53,331 bases of DNA. Source: a virus. The stretch spans positions 1 through 53,331 of IMG/VR virus record IMGVR_UViG_3300022690_001247, one strand, 5' to 3'. A model generated the notes under the pieces. The model was not told where the DNA came from, made no database searches, and worked only from the letters and a program-made list of their open reading frames with translations. This document shows, piece after piece, positions 13,073-20,759 of this stretch. Each line of letters starts with the position of its first letter. Position 1 is the first letter of the stretch. Made by a program: the position numbers and the translations under genes.

Positions 13073-13314
13073 CTAATGACCCACAGAAAATATTTAACTT
13101 TATTAAGGCTCATCCAATAGGGCCACATTTTAATCCTGTAAGAAGTGTGATAAATAACACTACTGATTTTATTGTAGAAATTGTATTTCCAGAGACTGAA
13201 CATAAACCTTTAAGTATATCATTCGATTGTAGTATAGATTCATTAGATTGGTGTGATTCTTTTTTTACTTTCTTAACTCTTAATTATGAAAGGATGTGTG
13301 GTACTAATGCTTAA
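13069..13314 (+). CDS. Hypothetical protein (81 aa)
   Basis: An 81-residue protein (MTNDPQKIFNFIKAHPIGPH) with an aromatic acidic C-terminal half (DWCDSFFTFLTLNYER). It overlaps both neighbours by 4-8 bases. No family recognised. Confidence 0.55.
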   Translation: MTNDPQKIFNFIKAHPIGPHFNPVRSVINNTTDFIVEIVFPETEHKPLSISFDCSIDSLDWCDSFFTFLTLNYERMCGTNA

Positions 13315-13405
13315 ATTAAAAGATTCTGAGTTAGGTTATAATTGGGAAATGTTAACTGAATTAGGCCACAATTCTGCTTTTAGAATTAACTTTACATTGA
13401 TATAA
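13307..13405 (+). CDS. Possible small protein (32 aa)
   Basis: A 32-residue ORF (MLKLKDSELGYNWEMLTELG). It bridges the gap between the 13069 gene and terL, overlapping the first by 8 bases and terL by one base (TAATG). This packing is the only support. Confidence 0.45.
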   Translation: MLKLKDSELGYNWEMLTELGHNSAFRINFTLI

Positions 13406-14658
13406 TGGAAGCAATAGTCGAAGAACCACTGCCCTTTAAACCTTTTAAGGAACAGAAGGATTCCTATAGGAAGGCTAAAGCCCGCCTCAATATATGGCAC
13501 GGACCAGTCAGGTCAGGTAAGACGGTCGGGTCTATTAATCCCTGGATTAAGTTCATAGGTACAGCACCTCCGGGGGTCCTCATAATGACCGGCAAGACCA
13601 ACGCCACATTATATCGTAACGTCATAAGAGTAATGGAGGGGTTCCTGGGTGATGAGATGTGGTACGGTATGAGTGAGGATAGCCGTTTAGTCAGGTTATG
13701 GGGTAGGGAGATATTCTGTTTTGGTGCTAACGATGAACGGGCAGAACAGAAGATTAGAGGTTTAACTGTTGCAGGGGCTTACGGTGATGAGGTTACTTTA
13801 TGGCCTGAGTCTTATTTCTCTATGATGTTATCTAGAATGTCAGTTCCAGGGGCTAAGGCTTTTTTAACTACAAACGCAGATCACCCTCAACACTGGTTAA
13901 AAGAACATTACTTAGATAGGATAGACGATTTAGACATGTTAGACTTTACCTGGCCTATCGATGCTAACACTACCTTAGACCCGGACTTCTTACGTAACAT
14001 TAAAAAGGAATATGTAGGTCTCTGGTATAGAAGGTTTATAATGGGTGAGTGGTGTATTGCAGAGGGTGCAGTGTACGATTTTTTTGATGAGAAGATACAT
14101 ACCGGTAGGAGGTTTCCTAATCCAGTGTATCACTTAGCTAGTATAGATTACGGTACTAACAACCCGTTTACATTCGGTTTATACGGTGTTAATAGGGACG
14201 CAGTACCTAAGATCTGGTTAATAGATGAGTATTATTGGGACTCTAAGAAGAAAGGTAGGCAGAAAACAGATAGTGAATATTCACAAGATATTAAGGAGTT
14301 CTTAGATAAGAAAAAAATAAAACCTCGTAAGATATATATAGATCCATCCGCAGCTAGTTTTGAGTTACAATTAAACCGGGATGGGTTTTACGGTGTTGTA
14401 CATGCTGATAATGATGTACTTCCAGGGATACGGACCATGTCTCAAATGCTAAAGAATGGTGAGTATATGTGGAACCGAAGATGTACCAATACAACTACCG
14501 AGGCTTACTCTTATTCATGGGATGAAAAGGCTAGTGCTAAGCTTGGTGAGGATAAGGTTATAAAGTTACATGACCATTGTATGGATAGAGATAGATACAT
14601 GTTACATAGTGAGTTCGGACAGGATCAATTGGATTACTCTAGGTTTAATAAGGTGTGA
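13405..14658 (+). CDS. terL: Terminase large subunit
   Basis: A 417-residue packaging motor and nuclease of the PBSX-like type. The ATPase has Walker A GPVRSGKT (residues 33-40), Walker B AGAYGDE (123-129) and the coupling motif TTNAD (155-159). The RNase H-like nuclease has acidic residues in SIDYG (Asp248) and YIDPSAASF (Asp313), with a further Asp in HDHCMDRDRYM near the C terminus. It pumps DNA into the prohead and cuts it. The length is normal. It is flanked on both sides by runs of tiny ORFs rather than directly by terS and the portal gene. Confidence 0.93.
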   Translation: MEAIVEEPLPFKPFKEQKDSYRKAKARLNIWHGPVRSGKTVGSINPWIKFIGTAPPGVLIMTGKTNATLYRNVIRVMEGFLGDEMWYGMSEDSRLVRLWGREIFCFGANDERAEQKIRGLTVAGAYGDEVTLWPESYFSMMLSRMSVPGAKAFLTTNADHPQHWLKEHYLDRIDDLDMLDFTWPIDANTTLDPDFLRNIKKEYVGLWYRRFIMGEWCIAEGAVYDFFDEKIHTGRRFPNPVYHLASIDYGTNNPFTFGLYGVNRDAVPKIWLIDEYYWDSKKKGRQKTDSEYSQDIKEFLDKKKIKPRKIYIDPSAASFELQLNRDGFYGVVHADNDVLPGIRTMSQMLKNGEYMWNRRCTNTTTEAYSYSWDEKASAKLGEDKVIKLHDHCMDRDRYMLHSEFGQDQLDYSRFNKV

Positions 14659-14660
14659 TT

Positions 14661-14837
14661 ATGGATAATCAACACAGAAAAATAAAAGGGTACCGGAAAT
14701 TAACCCAGGAAGAGTCTGTAGATGATCTTGCATGGGATTCAATGGTGATAAATTACGAAGAATGGAATTCTGTAAGTATTGATGATATACTAAAGAGTTA
14801 TTCAGATAAAAAAGATGTAGGTAACTATGAAAGATAA
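14661..14837 (+). CDS. Small phage protein (58 aa)
   Basis: A 58-residue acidic protein (MDNQHRKIKGYRKLTQEESV). The layout GYRKL..EE...D..A........EW.SV ... YER fits the small YR.L..GE phage family. HRKIKGYR also recalls the N terminus of Acb2-type proteins, but the following EI.LMN.IK signature is absent. AAGGTGTGATT precedes the ATG. Function unknown. Confidence 0.6.
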   Translation: MDNQHRKIKGYRKLTQEESVDDLAWDSMVINYEEWNSVSIDDILKSYSDKKDVGNYER

Positions 14838-15054
14838 ATTACCCAAAAATGATATATACCCTGTGCTTTTAAATACTTATGTAAATATAAAAGAGGTAGG
14901 TGAGGTAGAAAATATTAGATTTTTAAAGTTTGGACTTTTAAATAACAATACAGTAGCTATCATAAGAAGAGAAAATGGTGATATCGAACTTATTGATCCA
15001 AGAAAGTTAAATATGCACTGTTTCGAAGGTAGTTTTACAGAACAAGAGAGGTAA
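14827..15054 (+). CDS. Hypothetical protein (75 aa)
   Basis: A 75-residue beta-rich protein (MKDKLPKNDIYPVLLNTYVN). The segment TVAIIRRENGDIELIDPRKL matches a common small phage pattern (AIVE.ENG.I..V....L). Overlaps its upstream neighbour by 11 bases. Function unknown. Confidence 0.6.
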   Translation: MKDKLPKNDIYPVLLNTYVNIKEVGEVENIRFLKFGLLNNNTVAIIRRENGDIELIDPRKLNMHCFEGSFTEQER

Positions 15055-15056
15055 TT

Positions 15057-15275
15057 ATGTATAATAAATGTGGAGTTAATAATGAACCACCAACACCTAA
15101 CCAAGATATTAAGACAGTAGGTACCATGGTATATAAGAGTTTTTCTAATATACCATGTGTAGATTTTGAACCTGAGTTTACACAAGTAGGAGATTGTATA
15201 AACTTAGGTGGTATTTTATTTTTTGATAAAAAAACAAGAAAAGAATGGAATTTAAATAACCCCGGTAATTTATAG
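15057..15275 (+). CDS. Hypothetical protein (72 aa)
   Basis: A 72-residue protein (MYNKCGVNNEPPTPNQDIKT). GAGAGG lies 6 bases before the ATG. No membrane segment or known motif is visible; the C-terminal part is beta-like (GDCINLGGILFFDKKTR). Confidence 0.55.
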   Translation: MYNKCGVNNEPPTPNQDIKTVGTMVYKSFSNIPCVDFEPEFTQVGDCINLGGILFFDKKTRKEWNLNNPGNL

Positions 15276-15283
15276 ATGTAATT

Positions 15284-15436
15284 ATGGAAGATAAAACATA
15301 CACAAGAGGATTTAATCCAGATGACATAGTGATAAAGGTAGGTAAGACTGTTCTGGATTGGAAAAATGAAACTTTATCTGAGGCAATGAATAGAGAGCTT
15401 AAAAGGATAGAGGATGAAGAGATAAAAAATGAATAA
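15284..15436 (+). CDS. Small charged protein (50 aa)
   Basis: A 50-residue charged protein (MEDKTYTRGFNPDDIVIKVG) that ends in an acidic helix (NRELKRIEDEEIKNE). It overlaps the next gene by 8 bases. Function unknown. Confidence 0.55.
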   Translation: MEDKTYTRGFNPDDIVIKVGKTVLDWKNETLSEAMNRELKRIEDEEIKNE

Positions 15437-15611
15437 CTTAGAGTTCGATATATTAAAAGTAATAGCTTTAAGGTACCCTTATTCCTATGAACAAATAAAG
15501 TTATTATATAATAGGTTACATTCGTATGATGAATTAATTTTTGCTATTGAATTAAGTATTGTAACTGCAATGGATTTAAACAGTGTTAAGGTTGGTGATA
15601 CAGAATCATGA
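15429..15611 (+). CDS. Hypothetical helical protein (60 aa)
   Basis: A 60-residue helical protein (MNNLEFDILKVIALRYPYSY). It overlaps both neighbours and has no recognised motif. Confidence 0.5.
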   Translation: MNNLEFDILKVIALRYPYSYEQIKLLYNRLHSYDELIFAIELSIVTAMDLNSVKVGDTES

Positions 15612-15802
15612 AAAGACAACCTAGTACAGTTAAAAAGATACGTGAGGATTTACTTAGTGGGTTAAAATCACATGGATGTACCAAAATAAAGTTAAAAGAA
15701 GTGTTCATCTCAGATTTTGTGTATGAGATTAACTATGAAGCATTTCTTCCAGGAAAAATTCATCAAATAACAATACAAAACTCCTTAAAAAATAATGACT
15801 AA
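15608..15802 (+). CDS. Hypothetical protein (64 aa)
   Basis: A 64-residue basic protein (MKRQPSTVKKIREDLLSGLK) with an N-terminal helix and a beta-rich remainder. The ATG overlaps the upstream stop (ATGA). Function unknown. Confidence 0.5.
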   Translation: MKRQPSTVKKIREDLLSGLKSHGCTKIKLKEVFISDFVYEINYEAFLPGKIHQITIQNSLKNND

Positions 15803-15995
15803 AATAAGACAACCTAGTAAATTAATACCGTTATCTGAAATACTGGATAAAGAGACGGTGGCATATAAAAAAGCCATTGAATCCATTAGGAAATGTGGTA
15901 AGACAATGCAGGATTTAAAGATACCTGCCGAAAAAGCTTCAAAAGCTTTAAATGATTATTACAATGCCGTTGGAAATAAGGATACTTATGACTAA
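15795..15995 (+). CDS. Hypothetical helical protein (66 aa)
   Basis: A 66-residue helical basic protein (MTKIRQPSKLIPLSEILDKE). Overlaps both neighbours by 8 bases through ATGACTAA-type junctions. No family recognised. Confidence 0.5.
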   Translation: MTKIRQPSKLIPLSEILDKETVAYKKAIESIRKCGKTMQDLKIPAEKASKALNDYYNAVGNKDTYD

Positions 15996-16191
15996 AGAGA
16001 AGGGAAGACAAATAGTTACTGCAATGGAAAGAACAATGACTGAATTACGAGAACTTGGTGTAGACGTTCTTAAAGTAATATTTGATCCAACTCAGAATGA
16101 GAGTATACTTGATGACGGGTTAATGTTGACTGTAACATCAAGAGAAAACGGAAGAGTACATGACATGTATATAAGAGGAATTTCATATTAA
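15988..16191 (+). CDS. Hypothetical protein, paralogue A (67 aa)
   Basis: A 67-residue protein (MTKEKGRQIVTAMERTMTEL). Its N terminus is clearly related to that of the next gene: MT(K/R)EKGR.IV.AM......L. It overlaps the previous stop as ATGACTAA, so the start at 15988 is preferred over an earlier one. The C-terminal half is beta-rich (GLMLTVTSRENGRVHDMYIR). Confidence 0.6.
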   Translation: MTKEKGRQIVTAMERTMTELRELGVDVLKVIFDPTQNESILDDGLMLTVTSRENGRVHDMYIRGISY

Positions 16192-16198
16192 AATTATT

Positions 16199-16396
16199 AT
16201 GACTAGAGAAAAAGGAAGATGTATAGTAGCAGCAATGTTTTATTTAAAAGAACTGTTAATAGAAGAAGGATATATGGATATGGAATTACAATACAGCCCC
16301 AAAAACAACATTGATGTATCTACTGGGTTTTTTAATATTGATGTTACAGGTGTTGATAAAACTATGGTTATAGCTTTGGTGATTGAAAATGATTAA
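16199..16396 (+). CDS. Hypothetical protein, paralogue B (65 aa)
   Basis: A 65-residue protein (MTREKGRCIVAAMFYLKELL), a tandem and now divergent copy of the preceding gene. There is no good ribosome-binding site (AAATTATTATG), although 8 bases separate it from the previous stop. Function unknown. Confidence 0.55.
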   Translation: MTREKGRCIVAAMFYLKELLIEEGYMDMELQYSPKNNIDVSTGFFNIDVTGVDKTMVIALVIEND

Positions 16397-16607
16397 CTTA
16401 GTTTGTAAGGCAGTACTTGTAGTAGTATTCTTTTGGATTACGACTGTTATGGGTAATAGAGAATCGAATTTTAATGATTATTTATTTTTATTAGTATGCT
16501 CTCCTTTTTTATACTTACCTGCTGCATACTTATTATTCATGTCTTCCCAGAGTAACCAATTAAAACGTTTTGAATATGAACAAAATAAAATACAGGAAAT
16601 AAAATAA
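16389..16607 (+). CDS. Two-helix membrane protein (72 aa)
   Basis: A 72-residue protein with two predicted membrane helices, about residues 3-21 (NLVCKAVLVVVFFWITTVM) and 32-51 (YLFLLVCSPFLYLPAAYLLF). A charged C-terminal tail follows (NQLKRFEYEQNKIQEIK). The start at 16389 overlaps the previous stop; TTG at 16383 is the alternative. With a helical hairpin and charged tail it is one of the holin candidates of this genome, but nothing proves it. Confidence 0.6.
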   Translation: MINLVCKAVLVVVFFWITTVMGNRESNFNDYLFLLVCSPFLYLPAAYLLFMSSQSNQLKRFEYEQNKIQEIK

Positions 16608-18262
16608 TGCCAGTAAATAGAATAAAAAATACGATTGACTTACTACATGTTGGTTCGAATGGGTCAACTAATATACGTACTGATGGATGGTCTAATGTAT
16701 TCAGTAGACAAGGTATACAAGGTAAGGATAGGTATGTAGACGATACTTTTATAGCCGATAGATCCTTTACTGAAACTACATTAGATTCTATATATAGATC
16801 AGCAGGTTTTGGAAAAAGGATTATAGACTTACCTAATGAAGCCATGGTTCGGGATTGGTTTAGAGTAACCTCCGATACTGATGAAGATGTAAATGCCTAT
16901 CTAATGGGGATTAAGGCCAAACCTGCCATACTAACAGGTTTAAAATGGGCTGATATATTTGGAGGCTCTGTTGTACTTGTAGGTGCAGATGATGGAGCCC
17001 AGTTTTTAGAGGAGCCATTAAATGAAGATAATATACGGTCAATAGAATTTTTACGTCCATACGACAGATTTCAAGTTACCTGGAATACTGTAGATTTATT
17101 TACAGATCCTAAAGATCCTAGATTTGGAACACCTGAATTTTTCAAGATAACACCTAGCAGAATGACGGAGTTTAGAGTGCATGTATCTAGGTTGTTATTT
17201 TTTGAAGGTGAAGCAGTTTCCGATAGGCGGCGTGAAATAAACAATGGTTGGGGTGACTCAAAATACCAATCAACGTTTAGACAATTATCAGATTTAGGTG
17301 GTGTTCATCATGCGACTAGACAGATAGTAGAGGATTTTGTTCAGACTATTATACAAATTGATAATCTTCAAGATTTATTATTGAATGGTCAGGAACAGTT
17401 AATAAAAGATAGAATAAATCTTATGGATTTATCCAGACATGTACTAAACGCTGTTGTATTAGATACAAAGGAACAATATTCAAAACAAGCTTCATCTATT
17501 GCAGGGGTGAGTGATGTTATTAAAGATTTTGGAATGGCTCTAGCAGCGGTTACATCGATACCTTTTTCCTTATTGATGGGAAGAACCCCGGCTGGATTAA
17601 ATTCAGCAGGTGAAGGTGAAGAGGACCAGTGGTTTAACCATGTTAGTGATTTACAAGAGTCCAAACTACTAACACCGATGACACGACTGGTAGAGTTGGT
17701 CGAACTAACACAAGACGCTGAAGTACAATTAGAGGAGGGCTGGAAAATCGAGTTTAATCCATTGACTACACCAGATCCTAAAACAGTAGCTGAAACCAGA
17801 AAAATAATAGCTGACACTGACGCTGTATATGTATCTAATAATATATTACTACCTGAAGAAGTTAGAGAATCCAGATTCGGGGGTACGGATTTTTCTCCAG
17901 AGACTGCAATTGAAGCCGCGAACACTGCAAGGTTGTTAGAAGGTGAGGAAGCGCCAGAACCAGGTACTCAAAACGAGGATGCCTTTGTATTTTTACAAAC
18001 ATCAATAAAAAATAGACATGATCATATAGTGTTCGAACTAGATGAGGACGGCAATGGTGTAACTGATGTAGGTGGAGAAGATAACCATACCCATAGTGTT
18101 GTAGGAGGTATTATAGGGGTAGGTGGTACAGATTCACCTCATATACATATACTATTAGGATTTGAAAAACAGTTTTTTGAAAACGATAGTAGTCACCCAG
18201 TAAGGAGAAAAAAGAAAAAGAAAACCAGAAAAAGGAAAAGAATATTACCAAGATTACGATAA
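16607..18262 (+). CDS. Portal protein (DUF1073-like)
   Basis: A 551-residue protein of the DUF1073-type portal family. The core features are SIYRSAGFGKRIIDLPNEAMVRDWF, GLKWADIFGGSVVLVGADDG, FLRPYDRF, SRLLFFEGE, and SIPFSLLMGRTPAGLNSAGEGE. It forms the dodecameric DNA gate of the head and docks terminase. Two oddities lie at the C terminus: a His-rich stretch (HDHIVFELDEDGNG ... NHTHSVVGG ... HIHILLG) resembling a metal-binding module, and a very basic tail (RRKKKKKTRKRKR). Database entries of this family are sometimes named Acb1-like, which is not supported here. Confidence 0.88.
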   Translation: MPVNRIKNTIDLLHVGSNGSTNIRTDGWSNVFSRQGIQGKDRYVDDTFIADRSFTETTLDSIYRSAGFGKRIIDLPNEAMVRDWFRVTSDTDEDVNAYLMGIKAKPAILTGLKWADIFGGSVVLVGADDGAQFLEEPLNEDNIRSIEFLRPYDRFQVTWNTVDLFTDPKDPRFGTPEFFKITPSRMTEFRVHVSRLLFFEGEAVSDRRREINNGWGDSKYQSTFRQLSDLGGVHHATRQIVEDFVQTIIQIDNLQDLLLNGQEQLIKDRINLMDLSRHVLNAVVLDTKEQYSKQASSIAGVSDVIKDFGMALAAVTSIPFSLLMGRTPAGLNSAGEGEEDQWFNHVSDLQESKLLTPMTRLVELVELTQDAEVQLEEGWKIEFNPLTTPDPKTVAETRKIIADTDAVYVSNNILLPEEVRESRFGGTDFSPETAIEAANTARLLEGEEAPEPGTQNEDAFVFLQTSIKNRHDHIVFELDEDGNGVTDVGGEDNHTHSVVGGIIGVGGTDSPHIHILLGFEKQFFENDSSHPVRRKKKKKTRKRKRILPRLR

Positions 18263-18280
18263 CCAACGAAGGGATGAATT

Positions 18281-19033
18281 ATGAGTGAATATAGAGTTTA
18301 TTATGATGCCTATAAAATGGTACTTAAAGATTGGGAAAGTAAATCTGTTACTGATTTAGAACTTAAAACTAAACATTTACAATGGTGTGTTTCTGAATTA
18401 ACAAAAATGATTGAAGAAATACTACCTGAAATTGCACAAGTAAACAATATGAGTGAAGCTTATAAAGGTGTAATTGATAATCATAAGGGTATGATAGATG
18501 AATTGACTAAGAAAAATAAAGAGTACGAGTATATACATAAGATATCGAAGGCGGATATGATTGAAGGAAGTTTTGATCACTTAGTTAAAACAGTAAAAGA
18601 AAATGATGAACTAGCTATGAGACTAGGACAAGATTCTACTACACCTACATATAGGGCTAAAGAAATAAGTAAATACATTACTATGTTAAATAAAGAAATG
18701 AATCAACTATATAAGGAAAATACAAATTCAGGTAAAATTATTGATTCTCTTAGAAAAACCGCTGAAGAAAAAAGATTAATTATTAATGAGTATAAGGATA
18801 TACATAGAACACATGTTGGCCAGATTAATGATCTTAAAGAAGAAGTAGATCTTTTAGCCCAGCATGATAAAACTATAGAGTCTGAAGATTGGGAAAAAGA
18901 AAAAGCATTAATGTATATTGAGAATGAAAAATTAAAAACTGAAGTTTTAGTCTTAAAAAAAGGTGACCCAGAAACTGAAGTAACTTATTTAAGACGTATA
19001 GTGGAGAACGCTTCAAAATGTATAAAAGAGTAG
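18281..19033 (+). CDS. Coiled-coil protein (250 aa)
   Basis: A 250-residue, almost entirely helical, charged protein (MSEYRVYYDAYKMVLKDWES). Heptad-like patterns run through about residues 30-80, 120-195 and 200-245. There is no signal peptide or membrane segment. GAAGGGATGAATT precedes the ATG. It sits between portal and minor head genes and is followed by three small membrane-protein genes, so either a virion or a lysis-related role is possible. No family is recognised. Confidence 0.6.
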   Translation: MSEYRVYYDAYKMVLKDWESKSVTDLELKTKHLQWCVSELTKMIEEILPEIAQVNNMSEAYKGVIDNHKGMIDELTKKNKEYEYIHKISKADMIEGSFDHLVKTVKENDELAMRLGQDSTTPTYRAKEISKYITMLNKEMNQLYKENTNSGKIIDSLRKTAEEKRLIINEYKDIHRTHVGQINDLKEEVDLLAQHDKTIESEDWEKEKALMYIENEKLKTEVLVLKKGDPETEVTYLRRIVENASKCIKE

Positions 19034-19134
19034 AGGGCACTAACTTCGTTATCTGTATTACCCTTGCAACTTGTATAGGTCTTATAGTCGGCAGTTTTTG
19101 GATGTATTATGTATTGAATAAGGTATGCGGGTAA
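19018..19134 (+). CDS. Single-pass micro-membrane protein (38 aa)
   Basis: A 38-residue peptide with a charged start (MYKRVEGTN) and one membrane helix, about residues 10-33 (FVICITLATCIGLIVGSFWM). It overlaps the coiled-coil gene by 16 bases. It could be a small holin or pinholin, but there is no direct evidence. Confidence 0.5.
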   Translation: MYKRVEGTNFVICITLATCIGLIVGSFWMYYVLNKVCG

Positions 19135-19138
19135 TATG

Positions 19139-19357
19139 ATGGTATCAAGAGTAACAACAAGAGATATAGATTATAACGAGTATAACTCTGACTTATATAC
19201 TTCAAAACAAGATGAATCTGACAGCATAGCTAGACATTATGAGAATGATTCACTAAAATTTACAGAAATTATTTCTATAATATCAGGTCTTATGTTACTA
19301 TTCTTTTTAGGTATATTTTTTACTGGTTTAATATGGATAAGTTATGTCAATAAATAA
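19139..19357 (+). CDS. Single-pass membrane protein (72 aa)
   Basis: A 72-residue protein with an acidic soluble N-terminal part (VSRVTTRDIDYNEYNSDLYT) and one C-terminal membrane helix, about residues 44-68 (ISIISGLMLLFFLGIFFTGL). This is tail-anchored topology. A Met one codon upstream (19136) is an alternative start. Overlaps the next gene by 14 bases. Confidence 0.5.
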   Translation: MVSRVTTRDIDYNEYNSDLYTSKQDESDSIARHYENDSLKFTEIISIISGLMLLFFLGIFFTGLIWISYVNK

Positions 19358-19571
19358 ATTACATGTATCTAAGACACATCATGTTAGTGAGATCCATTGG
19401 GCTACTAGTGCTATACATATGGTATCATTAACTAGTGTTATTGAAACAACTGATGAGTTATGTTCAGGTGACGGATCATTATTTTTATCAATAGTGTTCA
19501 TGACATTAATAATTTTTAGGAATTTTTGTATTGGGTATGTTGTTATAGAGGCTCTACAATTATGTCAATAA
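19344..19571 (+). CDS. Membrane protein (75 aa)
   Basis: A 75-residue protein with a His-rich N terminus (LHVSKTHHVSEIHWATSAIH) and a membrane segment at about residues 47-72 (LFLSIVFMTLIIFRNFCIGY). GGATAAGTT precedes the ATG. Third of three consecutive small membrane-protein genes; function unknown. Confidence 0.5.
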   Translation: MSINKLHVSKTHHVSEIHWATSAIHMVSLTSVIETTDELCSGDGSLFLSIVFMTLIIFRNFCIGYVVIEALQLCQ

Positions 19572-20440
19572 ATGATGCATTAGAGGACGCGGCTTTTCGT
19601 CTCAGAATGAGGAGAGCCAATAGTAAGATTAGAAAAATCCCGCTTAAATCTAAACGAGTTTTGAAAACGTTATTCCCTATACCGTTAGAGATTGCCTACG
19701 AGAAACAACTGTTAGGACTTGTAGCTGTAATGTCGGCTATAGTAGAGAAGATTACTTTTCCAGCGATTCCGTTATTTATAGAAACTAGAAATATTAATAT
19801 TCCTCCTGATGCTAGGGTGGACCAATGGCCGGAAGACATTGACAGGACAATGGAGACTGTCAGGTTAAATACTGAAGCTGTTAACCTTGATGAGGCAGCT
19901 TTAGTGTTATTAGTAGGTACTGGTGTCAATGCCTGGAACAAAACTCAATGGGATAAAGTAGTTAGTGGTTTCTTTGGGGTAACACCGTTTCAGCCTGAAT
20001 TTTGGTTAAATGATACTTTAGACAGTTTCGTCAGGGAAAATACACAATTAATAAGGAAAATGTCAGATGACTATATCAGAGACGTTCAGGGAATCATCCA
20101 GCGAGGAGTCCGGGGAGGTGAGTCTACCAGTACGATTGCCAGAAGAATCCAAAAAGCAACTGGTACGACTAGAAACAGAGCAAAACTTATTGCCGTTGAC
20201 CAAGTCGGAAAACTCAATGGACAGCTCACAGAACTCCGACAAACTGGTTTAGGTGTTCAAGAATATATCTGGAGAGATAAGAGGGACACCAAAGTAAGGC
20301 CTACTCACAGAAGGAATAACGGAAAAAAATTTAGATGGGATAGTCCACCTAGCACTGGCCACCCCGGTCAAGAAGTACATTGTAGGTGTAGTGCTGAGCC
20401 AGTTTTTGATGAAGTTGTTGAGTTTTTACAGGCGGCATAA
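19562..20440 (+). CDS. Minor head protein (SPP1 gp7 / Mu F-like)
   Basis: A 292-residue protein of the SPP1 gp7/Mu gpF superfamily. The diagnostic C-terminal module is present: a basic helix-rich region (GGESTSTIARRIQKATGTTR), VDQVGKLNGQLTELRQTGLG, EYIWRDKRDTKVRPTHRRNN, then HPGQEVHCRCSAEPVF. In SPP1 gp7 is an internal head protein that travels with the DNA. The start at 19562 (MSINDALED) overlaps the upstream stop by 10 bases. Confidence 0.85.
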   Translation: MSINDALEDAAFRLRMRRANSKIRKIPLKSKRVLKTLFPIPLEIAYEKQLLGLVAVMSAIVEKITFPAIPLFIETRNINIPPDARVDQWPEDIDRTMETVRLNTEAVNLDEAALVLLVGTGVNAWNKTQWDKVVSGFFGVTPFQPEFWLNDTLDSFVRENTQLIRKMSDDYIRDVQGIIQRGVRGGESTSTIARRIQKATGTTRNRAKLIAVDQVGKLNGQLTELRQTGLGVQEYIWRDKRDTKVRPTHRRNNGKKFRWDSPPSTGHPGQEVHCRCSAEPVFDEVVEFLQAA

Positions 20441-20604
20441 TGAAAATAGGTGATGAAATACTAGCCATAGATAAAGAAATTATGAATTTATCAACTAAAA
20501 AATACACCGGAACAGTGGTGATAACATTGAATATGAGCCAAGGTGGTATTACAAAAATGCACCTAAATTATAATCGGGAAATAAAAAAGAAAGATTTGTC
20601 TTGA
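20440..20604 (+). CDS. Small hypothetical protein (54 aa)
   Basis: A 54-residue basic protein (MKIGDEILAIDKEIMNLSTK). It starts inside the stop of the minor head gene (TAATG) and is beta-rich (YTGTVVITLNMSQGG). It is the last gene before a strong hairpin. No family recognised. Confidence 0.55.
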   Translation: MKIGDEILAIDKEIMNLSTKKYTGTVVITLNMSQGGITKMHLNYNREIKKKDLS

Positions 20605-20679
20605 TTTTTTAAAAAATATTTAGTAAGTTAAATTTACATAGGTTACTGTAAAGTCTGTCCTGACCAGGATAATTACTTT

Positions 20680-20749
20680 AAAGTCCTGCACTAGTTACTT
20701 CCCAGTTGCTCAAACTCTTGGGAAAGTCTTCTAGTGCAGGACTTTTTTT
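20680..20749 (+). terminator. Long-stem large-loop hairpin followed by T7 (terminator-like)
   Basis: A perfect 15-bp stem pairs AAAGTCCTGCACTAG (20680-20694) with CTAGTGCAGGACTTT (20731-20745), and a T7 run follows (20743-20749). The 36-base loop holds its own inner hairpin, TTCCCA/TGGGAA. A small palindrome TCCTGACCAGGA lies just upstream (about 20657-20668). It lies between the portal/minor-head genes and the capsid genes, so it may terminate or process that transcript. The large structured loop is unlike a simple rho-independent terminator. Confidence 0.7.
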
Positions 20750-20759
20750 ATGGAGAAAA

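Noticed and set aside
14661-14837. Possible Acb2-type anti-CBASS protein because of HRKIKGYRKLTQEE
   Set aside because: The similarity stops after the first 15 residues. The EI.LMN.IK core of Acb2-type proteins is missing, and the rest fits a common small YR.L phage family better.
17389-17925. Long minus-strand open frames inside the portal, sheath, protease and tail genes
   Set aside because: They lie antisense to clearly coding genes, have no ribosome-binding sites and low-complexity Ser/Ile-rich translations. They are shadows.
16607-18262. Acb1-like anti-CBASS phosphodiesterase naming of the portal family
   Set aside because: The protein has the full length and motifs of a DUF1073-type portal next to minor head genes. 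No separate Acb1 catalytic HxT pair module was identified.
20706-20759. Longer N terminus (TTG start at 20706) for the virion-like gene
   Set aside because: It would run through the 15-bp hairpin and T-run; the ATG at 20760 has a good ribosome-binding site.
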